Positions 58,023-64,000 of a stretch of 64,000 bases of DNA are shown here, piece by piece (position 1 is the stretch's first letter; the number at the start of each line of letters is the position of its first letter). Location of the stretch: positions 1 to 64,000 of the forward strand of contig NZ_QRDX01000010.1 in the NCBI RefSeq assembly GCF_003386195.1, in the 5' to 3' direction. Made by a program: the position numbers and the translations under genes. A model generated the notes under the pieces. That model was not told the origin of the DNA. It searched no databases and saw only the letters and a list, made by a program, of their open reading frames with translations. The stretch is from Seonamhaeicola aphaedonensis. Lineage in GTDB: Bacteria; Bacteroidota; Bacteroidia; Flavobacteriales; Flavobacteriaceae.

Positions 58023-59942
58023 TTAGTTTGTCCATAAATAAATAAACACCAAAGCTATCACAACAATACCTACTACAAATGCAAAAGCATAATCTTGCAC
58101 CTTACCCGATTGTATACCTTTAATCTTTTGAGATATTAAAACCGTTTTATTTCCGATACCATTCATGGTGCCGTCAACCACTTGTTTATCGAATTTAGCA
58201 ATGGGAGCAGACACTCTTTTAAACAAAATCTTTTTGGTTACAAACATGTAAATCTCATCGAAATAGAATTTATCACATGCCCATTTATATAGTGGCCCAA
58301 AATCCCTGGCGTATTTATCTGATAAATTATTCTCCTTTTTATAAAATATCCAAGCCAGTATAATACCAATAATACCAACAGTAGTTGCTATTACGGCCAG
58401 AGGATAGTTTAAATGCGCTTCAAACCCGGCTTTATCTGCCGTGACAAATTCACTAAAAGGAATAAAACCACTTACCACACTTAAAACAGCTAGCACCAAT
58501 AATGGAAACGTCATTGATAATGGCGATTCTTTAGGCTTTTTTTCATAGCTTGTGTCTTTTCTCCAGAAAATACTGAAGTACAATCTAAACATATAAAATG
58601 CGGTTAATCCAGCTACAAATAAACCAACATAATATATGAGTTTGTTATGTTCATAAGCGGCTACCAAAATTTCATCTTTACTCCAGAATCCTGCCAACGG
58701 CGGTACACCAGCAATTGCCAAAGCTGCAATTAAAAAAGTAATATTGGTAATAGGCATATACCTGCGTAAGCCCCCCATATCTTTCAAATAATTGCTATGT
58801 ACCGCATGAATAACAGACCCTGCGCCTAAAAATAGAAGTGCTTTAAACATAGCATGTGTAAACAAATGGAACATAGAAGCCATATAGCCAACTCCCTCAT
58901 GTCCTTCATAACCAGAGACACCTAAAGCCAACATCATATACCCCAATTGAGACATGGTAGAAAAGGCTAGAACCCTTTTTATATCGGTTTGTGTTATAGC
59001 TATAATAGCAGCAAATAATGCCGAAAACGCACCCACATACGCCACGATTTTTAAGACAAATCCATCTTCAACAAAATAAAACATTGGAAACAATCTTGCT
59101 ACCAAAAACACGCCTGCCACAACCATAGTTGCGGCGTGTATTAAAGCCGAAACAGGTGTAGGCCCTTCCATAGCGTCAGGTAACCAAATATGTAATGGAA
59201 ACATGGCAGATTTTCCCGCACCTCCAATAAAAATAAAGATTAGCGCCCAGGTAATTACTGAAAGCCCCATGAACGAAGTTGCTGCCCAATTCATTATGGC
59301 ACTACCTTCAGGATTATTCAAGGTTTCGAAATCGAATGTTCCTGTATAGTAGCCTATAATCATAATTCCGATAAGGAACCCAAAATCGGCGAACCGGGTT
59401 ACTATAAAGGCCTTTTTTGCTGCAGCTATAGCCGATGTTTTTGTGTAATAATAGCCAATTAGTAAATAAGAAGACACCCCAACCAATTCCCAGAATATAT
59501 AAATTTGAAACAAGTTAGTTGCTAATACCAAACCATACATTGAAAAGGTAAAAAGTCCCAGAAACGCAAAGAATTTGGTATAGCCTTCATCACCTTTCAT
59601 GTAACCTCTGCTATAAATATGTACCATTAGAGACACTACGGAAACCACAACCAACATCATAACTGAAATGGGGTCTATAAGAATACCCATATCTATATGA
59701 AGGGTGTCTGTGAAATTCATCCAAACAGATTTCTTTAAAAATGTTTGATAGACTCCATCTACTTTTCCATGTACGAAGAAATATTGATAGGCGGCATAAA
59801 AGGAAAGTATCGCTGAGGCCAATAAACCAAAAACCCCAACATAACCCGAAACTGCAGGTTTAATTCTTTTGTAAAAAACACCCAGAAATAGGAAAATCAC
59901 AAAAGGAATTATTGGGATTAATATGATATAAGTTATATTCAT
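58023..59942 (-). CDS. nuoL: NADH-quinone oxidoreductase subunit L
   Basis: 639 residues. Antiporter core with YIFWELVGVSSYLLIGYYY and FPLHIWLPDAMEGPTPVSALIHAATMV-type motif (cut here), then the long lateral helix and a final span. It is the distal proton-pumping subunit of complex I. A 182-bp gap separates it from nuoK. Confidence 0.95.
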   Translation of the reverse strand: MNITYIILIPIIPFVIFLFLGVFYKRIKPAVSGYVGVFGLLASAILSFYAAYQYFFVHGKVDGVYQTFLKKSVWMNFTDTLHIDMGILIDPISVMMLVVVSVVSLMVHIYSRGYMKGDEGYTKFFAFLGLFTFSMYGLVLATNLFQIYIFWELVGVSSYLLIGYYYTKTSAIAAAKKAFIVTRFADFGFLIGIMIIGYYTGTFDFETLNNPEGSAIMNWAATSFMGLSVITWALIFIFIGGAGKSAMFPLHIWLPDAMEGPTPVSALIHAATMVVAGVFLVARLFPMFYFVEDGFVLKIVAYVGAFSALFAAIIAITQTDIKRVLAFSTMSQLGYMMLALGVSGYEGHEGVGYMASMFHLFTHAMFKALLFLGAGSVIHAVHSNYLKDMGGLRRYMPITNITFLIAALAIAGVPPLAGFWSKDEILVAAYEHNKLIYYVGLFVAGLTAFYMFRLYFSIFWRKDTSYEKKPKESPLSMTFPLLVLAVLSVVSGFIPFSEFVTADKAGFEAHLNYPLAVIATTVGIIGIILAWIFYKKENNLSDKYARDFGPLYKWACDKFYFDEIYMFVTKKILFKRVSAPIAKFDKQVVDGTMNGIGNKTVLISQKIKGIQSGKVQDYAFAFVVGIVVIALVFIYLWTN

Positions 59943-60124
59943 AATTATATTCAGTTTCAGTATCTAACAGCAAAAAAATCTTTAGTGTTTTTTTGGACAG
60001 AAGACCGGTGACCGAAGAATGGTTTAAAAACCACTGTTGTATTTATTGAACTCATCTTACTTAACATTTCCTAATTAATGAAATCTTCTTATGCTTCTGT
60101 CTTCTGGCTTCCATCTTTTAACTT
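59943..60124. other. unusual gap inside the nuo operon
   Basis: 182 bp between nuoK and nuoL, where other junctions in the operon are under 20 bp. It holds AGAAGACCGGTGACCGAAGAA and TTCTGTCTTCTGGCTTCC stretches, similar in flavour to the CTTCGGT repeat at 44,012. No gene is seen. Confidence 0.45.
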
Positions 60125-60448
60125 TTAATGCTTCATTATTTCGGTATCCTTAACTTCAACAGAACTAATTTGTCTGTAAAGATTTATTATTATTGAAATA
60201 GCTAAAGCTGTTTCAGCCGCTGCTACAGCTATGATAAAAATTGAAAAAAACACCCCTTGTAACATATCTGGATAGAGATACTTATTTATTATTACAAAGT
60301 TTACAACAGAGGCATTTAAAATTAATTCAACCGATATTAACATAGATATTAAATTAGTTCGTGTTAAAAACCCGTAAACCCCAATAAAAAAAATGATGGT
60401 AGTTAGCGTTAATAGTTCATATATAGTAATACCTTCAATCATGATCAA
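60125..60448 (-). CDS. nuoK: NADH-quinone oxidoreductase subunit K
   Basis: 107 residues, three transmembrane helices with the conserved Glu in MLISVELILNASVVNF. Its ATG overlaps the nuoJ stop by four bases. Membrane-arm subunit of complex I. Confidence 0.95.
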   Translation of the reverse strand: MIMIEGITIYELLTLTTIIFFIGVYGFLTRTNLISMLISVELILNASVVNFVIINKYLYPDMLQGVFFSIFIIAVAAAETALAISIIINLYRQISSVEVKDTEIMKH

Positions 60449-60963
60449 TCTTTAGTTTTATTGACTAATTTTTTTCCTTTTGCAATAATTATGGCTCCAA
60501 CCATAGCAGCTAATAAAAGTATACTTATAACTTCAAACGGCAGAATAAAACCACCTGCTTCATAGCTTAACATTTTTGAACCAACATCTGCTGTTGTAGT
60601 AAGCTTATCATTTTCAACAACATTAAAATTGTGAGTATATATAGTGCTTAACACCACACCAATTCCAATTAAACACGTTATAGCAGTAATGACTTGTTTT
60701 AACGGTTTTGCTACCTCCAATTCTAGTTCTATATGATGCACTAAGAGCACCGAGAATATCATTAAAACAATAATACCTCCAGCATATACGGTAAGTTGAA
60801 CAGCTGCTAGAAAATTATAGTCAATTAAAAAAAAGATACCCGCAACACCAACAAGAACAAACAACAAATAAATCACCGACCGAAGCATTTTTCGGTTACT
60901 TACAGCAGCAACCGCAAACACTATCATGATAACGGCTATTATGTAAAATATGACTCTTTCCAT
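60445..60963 (-). CDS. nuoJ: NADH-quinone oxidoreductase subunit J
   Basis: 172 residues, five hydrophobic spans, including FAVAAVSNRKMLRSVIYLLF and the NuoJ-typical FLAAVQLTVYAGGIIVLMIF. Complex I membrane arm. Three bases from nuoI, overlapping nuoK. Confidence 0.95.
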   Translation of the reverse strand: MERVIFYIIAVIMIVFAVAAVSNRKMLRSVIYLLFVLVGVAGIFFLIDYNFLAAVQLTVYAGGIIVLMIFSVLLVHHIELELEVAKPLKQVITAITCLIGIGVVLSTIYTHNFNVVENDKLTTTADVGSKMLSYEAGGFILPFEVISILLLAAMVGAIIIAKGKKLVNKTKD

Positions 60964-60966
60964 AAT

Positions 60967-61443
60967 TTAATCTTCTACCCCAGGTCTTAATTTAGAACCA
61001 GGTTTATTTAAAACTCTAGTTAACGCGGTTCTATCATACACTGAATTTTCAAAATTCTGCCCCCATTTTATGGCATCTGTTGGGCAAACATCAATACACA
61101 AACCACACATAGTACACATACTTAAGTGGTACACAAACTTGTCTATTTTCTTTTTGTTTTTTCCCGTATACTCGTCGATGCCTCGATCCCAAATTATCTC
61201 AATAGTACCATTAGGACAGGCTATTTCACATTTCTGACAGCCAGTACATGCGTGTTCATTATTCTCGTCATGAGGCATTATAACTTCACCTCTAAAACGA
61301 TCAAACATTTTTAAAGTATCTCTATTATCTGGATATTGCTGTGTTATGGCTCCCTTTCTGGAATTTAAAAAATACTTTCCGGTAATACTCATACCGGTAA
61401 GTAACGTTTTAATTCCATTAAATATATTTGAAAAATAGCTCAT
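60967..61443 (-). CDS. nuoI: NADH-quinone oxidoreductase subunit I
   Basis: About 158 residues from ATG 61443 (MSYFSNIFNGIKT); an upstream in-frame ATG lies inside nuoH. Two CxxCxxCxxxCP sets (CTGCQKCEIACP, CTMCGLCIDVCP) bind the two [4Fe-4S] clusters N6a/N6b that pass electrons to NuoB. In this operon it lies without the NADH-oxidising module. Confidence 0.95.
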   Translation of the reverse strand: MSYFSNIFNGIKTLLTGMSITGKYFLNSRKGAITQQYPDNRDTLKMFDRFRGEVIMPHDENNEHACTGCQKCEIACPNGTIEIIWDRGIDEYTGKNKKKIDKFVYHLSMCTMCGLCIDVCPTDAIKWGQNFENSVYDRTALTRVLNKPGSKLRPGVED

Positions 61444-61448
61444 ACTAT

Positions 61449-62507
61449 TTAAATCTGTATTATTAAATTTTGCCAAACAATAAATGCCATAACAACAATA
61501 TTTACCAAATTAATTGGCAGCAAATATTTCCATTCAAGAGTTAGTAATTGATCTACTCTTAACCTAGGGAATGTCCATCTAAACCACATCATTAAAAAGA
61601 CCAGCAACAATGTTTTGGCTAAAAACCAGAAAACCCCTAGCCATGGTATCGATTCGGTTATTCCAAAAGGAGATAACCAAGCTCCAAAAAATACCGTGGT
61701 AGCAATAGCCGCTATTAAAAACATATTGATAAACTCTGCTAGAAAGAAATAAGCAAACTTCATCCCAGAATATTCGGTGTGAAAACCAGCCCCAAGTTCA
61801 GATTCTGCTTCAACCATATCAAAAGGAGCTCTATTGGTTTCAGCGGTTCCAGCAATCATATAAATCATAAATGCAATAATTGCAGGTATATGTCCTTGAA
61901 CAATTAACCAACCACCTTTTTGAACTTCAACAATTTCAGATAGTTGTAAGGAGCCCGTTAACAAAATCATGGTTAAAAGTGATAACCCAACCGAGAGTTC
62001 ATAACTAATGGTTTGCACGCCACTACGCATAGCTCCAATTAAGGCAAACTTGTTGTTACTTGCCCAACCACCTAATAAAATACCAATAACCCCAATTGAT
62101 GAAATAGCTATTAAAAAGAAAATACCAATATTAATATCGAACGCTTGAAATTCTTTAGTAAATGGTATAAGGCCTAAAGCCATTAAAGCAGAAATTATCA
62201 CGAAATAAGGTGCTAAATTATACAGAAATTTATCTGCTCTGTCTGTACCTGTAAGTTCCTTTGAAACTAACTTAAGTGCATCAGCCATGGTTTGAAGTAG
62301 CCCCTGAAAACCTACTCTATTGGGGCCAATCCTGAGTTGAAACCAAGCCGCTATTCTTCTTTCAAGTAACACCAGAAACAAGCCAGCAATTGCAAAAATC
62401 CCTAAATACAATAATGCCACAACAACCATAGCAGCATAATAAGCCGCTGATTCAGACATCATGCTTAAAAGCATTTCTTGTATGCTTTTGGTTATACTCA
62501 ATGGCAT
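61449..62507 (-). CDS. nuoH: NADH-quinone oxidoreductase subunit H
   Basis: 352 residues, eight spans. It shows the quinone-site loop features ERRIAAWFQLRIGPNRVG and EAESELGAGFHTEYSGM. It connects the quinone chamber to the proton channels. It directly follows nuoD after 12 bp, with no nuoEFG between. Confidence 0.96.
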   Translation of the reverse strand: MPLSITKSIQEMLLSMMSESAAYYAAMVVVALLYLGIFAIAGLFLVLLERRIAAWFQLRIGPNRVGFQGLLQTMADALKLVSKELTGTDRADKFLYNLAPYFVIISALMALGLIPFTKEFQAFDINIGIFFLIAISSIGVIGILLGGWASNNKFALIGAMRSGVQTISYELSVGLSLLTMILLTGSLQLSEIVEVQKGGWLIVQGHIPAIIAFMIYMIAGTAETNRAPFDMVEAESELGAGFHTEYSGMKFAYFFLAEFINMFLIAAIATTVFFGAWLSPFGITESIPWLGVFWFLAKTLLLVFLMMWFRWTFPRLRVDQLLTLEWKYLLPINLVNIVVMAFIVWQNLIIQI

Positions 62508-62519
62508 TTGTATTAATTT

Positions 62520-63644
62520 CTATCTATCTATATCTGGAATCACTAAATCTAAGGTTGCCATAGTAGCCACTAGATCACCTATTTTTCCACCAACGGCCAT
62601 ATGGTTCAGGGCCGATAAATTTGAAAAACCCGGCGACCTAAATTTCATTCTATAAGGATTCTTTGTACCAGTACTAATAATATAAACTCCTAACTCACCT
62701 CTGGCTGTTTCTACCTTTTGATAAAACTCCCCTTTTGGTAACTTAATAACAGCATTGGTTTTTACACGATGTTCTCCGTCTGGTATATTATCTATTAATT
62801 GTTCAATAATTGACAAAGACTCCCATAATTCTCTAATTCTCACATTGTACCTGGCAAAGGTATCGCCATCTGCTTCCAAGACTTCATTAAAAGTCACTTT
62901 ATCTAATGCGCTATACGGATGGTATTTTCTAACGTCGCATGAATAACCCGAACCCCGAGCCACAGGTCCTGAAACCCCAAAAGAAATAGCATCTTCTTTT
63001 GATAACACTCCCACTCCTTTAGTTCGTTTCTGAAAGATGATATTGCCCGTTAGCAGTTTGTTGTACTCTGGTATTTTTGTTTTAAAATGAGCTACAAAAT
63101 CCTTGACCCTTTTTATGAAATTTGGGTGAATATCCCACATTAAACCTCCGGGAACATTATAGTTCATCGTTAATCGAGCCCCACAAGTTTCTTCAAAAAT
63201 ATCATTAATCATTTCTCGATCTCTAAACCCATAAAAGTATGTGGTAAGCGCACCAACATCCATACCCATAACGCCCCACCATAAACAATGCGAAGCAATT
63301 CTAGTAAGCTCTCCAATTATGGTTCTTATAACTTTCACCCTATCTGGAATTTCCAATTCTAGAGCGTTTTCAACCGTTAAACAAACCGCTTCATTATTAA
63401 TATGTGATGATAAATAATCCATCCTATCTGTTAAATGCACTATTTGTTGGTAACTATCGCGCTCACACATTTTTTCAATAGAACGATGTATGTAACCTAA
63501 GTCTGGCTCTACCTTTTTAATAATCTCTCCGTCTATTGTAAGTAATAGGCGTAATACCCCATGGGTAGCGGGATGCTGAGGACCCATATTAATGAAATAC
63601 TCCTCAGATTTAAAACTATTATTTAAGGTAGCCGATTCTTGCAT
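62520..63644 (-). CDS. nuoD: NADH-quinone oxidoreductase subunit D
   Basis: 374 residues. The 49-kDa subunit: INMGPQHPATHGVLRLLL at the start, the quinone-site His in that motif, and the C-terminal GEFYQKVETARGELGVYI. It forms the quinone cavity with NuoB and NuoH. Separate from nuoC, not fused as in Bacteroides or E. coli. Confidence 0.96.
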   Translation of the reverse strand: MQESATLNNSFKSEEYFINMGPQHPATHGVLRLLLTIDGEIIKKVEPDLGYIHRSIEKMCERDSYQQIVHLTDRMDYLSSHINNEAVCLTVENALELEIPDRVKVIRTIIGELTRIASHCLWWGVMGMDVGALTTYFYGFRDREMINDIFEETCGARLTMNYNVPGGLMWDIHPNFIKRVKDFVAHFKTKIPEYNKLLTGNIIFQKRTKGVGVLSKEDAISFGVSGPVARGSGYSCDVRKYHPYSALDKVTFNEVLEADGDTFARYNVRIRELWESLSIIEQLIDNIPDGEHRVKTNAVIKLPKGEFYQKVETARGELGVYIISTGTKNPYRMKFRSPGFSNLSALNHMAVGGKIGDLVATMATLDLVIPDIDR

Positions 63645-63648
63645 ACTC

Positions 63649-64000
63649 TTATTTAATGACCATATTTATCTCATCTACATAGTCTTTTCTCAGCGGAAAT
63701 CCATCCCATTCCGGTGTTAAAAAAAGTCGTTTTAAATTGGGATGATTATTAAATGTAATACCAAAAAAATCAAATACTTCACGCTCATGAAACTCAGCCG
63801 TTCTCCAAATATCACAAACGGAATCGAAGGTTGGGTTTTCTCTATCTTCGGTTTTAACTTTTACAACAATATTGTGGCGATGCTGGGTAGATTCCAAATG
63901 ATATACAATTCCTAATTCTGCTCCCCAATCAACACCTGTTAAGCAAAACAAGTAGTCGAAACATGTATCTGAATTAGTTTTCAACTTATTCATGAATTCA
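63649..64000 (-). CDS. nuoC: NADH-quinone oxidoreductase subunit C (5' part beyond the window)
   Basis: The C-terminal ~117 residues of the 30-kDa subunit: FDYLFCLTGVDWG, then the signature EREVFDFFGITFNNHPNLKRL and the end GFPLRKDYVDE. The frame stays open through 64,000, so the ATG at 63,993 is internal and the real start lies to the right. nuoA and nuoB should follow there. Confidence 0.93.
   Translation of the reverse strand, partial: EFMNKLKTNSDTCFDYLFCLTGVDWGAELGIVYHLESTQHRHNIVVKVKTEDRENPTFDSVCDIWRTAEFHEREVFDFFGITFNNHPNLKRLFLTPEWDGFPLRKDYVDEINMVIK

Noticed and set aside
1-64000. CRISPR arrays, rRNA operons and complete insertion sequences
   Set aside because: No regularly spaced long direct repeats, no rRNA sequence and no transposase gene with terminal inverted repeats were seen. 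The only RNA gene found is tRNA-Asp.
63993-64000. ATG at 63,993 as the true nuoC start
   Set aside because: The frame remains open to the window edge and the visible protein is shorter than a full NuoC, so this ATG is most likely internal.

Overview
The window comes from a low-GC member of the phylum Bacteroidota, most likely the family Flavobacteriaceae. The evidence is a DnaE with a fused N-terminal proofreading exonuclease, a ribosomal protein S16 with an Ala/Glu-rich tail, TAnnTTTG-type promoter elements, a CTnDOT-type tyrosine recombinase, a MobA/MobB/MobC-style mobilization set, and many families typical of this group (DUF5777, DUF2383, PPi-type PEP carboxykinase). It splits into a mobile element (1 to about 22,550) and conserved chromosome (about 22,550 to 64,000).

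Mobile element. A tRNA-Asp(GTC) gene at 22,552-22,625 (minus) is followed on its 3' side by an IntDOT-like integrase, so this is one junction of an integrative element whose other end lies left of the window. The element backbone holds a YwqK/MORN-type protein, a VirD4-like coupling protein, a MobB relaxase, a BfmA/BtgA mobilization protein, a hairpin-rich candidate oriT region, a JAB/RadC protein, a single-strand DNA binding protein, a structured 550-bp non-coding segment and a large ParB. Between parB and the integrase sits the cargo, a defence cassette. A tight five-gene minus-strand operon encodes a DUF4007 protein (SspB-like), a large P-loop ATPase (SspC-like), a DndC/SspD-type PP-loop sulfur transferase, a protein with two GHKL ATPase domains plus a histidine-kinase-like H-box, and a receiver-like protein. 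A convergent gene encodes another large GHKL ATPase and is preceded by a 54-residue helix-turn-helix protein and a promoter/operator. I read this as a DNA phosphorothioation (SspBCD) module coupled to a three-gene GHKL/receiver effector set, possibly the SspFGH type. No cysteine desulfurase (SspA) is present.

Chromosome. After the tRNA come a DUF58 protein, clpP, trxA and dnaE. A rightward respiratory cluster (29.5-35.9 kb) follows: a hexaheme lipoprotein, a monoheme lipoprotein, an outer-membrane beta-barrel, a small Tat-signal protein, a DmsB/NrfC-like four-cluster ferredoxin, an NrfD-like quinone-interacting membrane protein, a membrane-anchored periplasmic protein and a monoheme cytochrome c. 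It has no molybdopterin catalytic subunit. rpsP and rimM are flanked by two DUF2383 four-helix-bundle genes. An AraC-type regulator with FlgO-like and TPR domains is divergent from two lipoprotein genes, and the intergenic region holds a four-copy array with 20-21 bp spacing. Then come trmN6, a glutaryl-CoA-dehydrogenase-like gene, a 1150-residue PPi-type PEP carboxykinase, a small protein with a copper-type TonB-dependent receptor, an SGNH hydrolase, DUF1853, ferritin, a 2Fe-2S ferredoxin, and the leftward complex I operon nuoC-D-H-I-J-K-L-M-N. nuoE, nuoF and nuoG are absent between D and H.

Limits: family names come from motif recognition without database searches. Promoters, operators, oriT and att boundaries are predictions from sequence alone.
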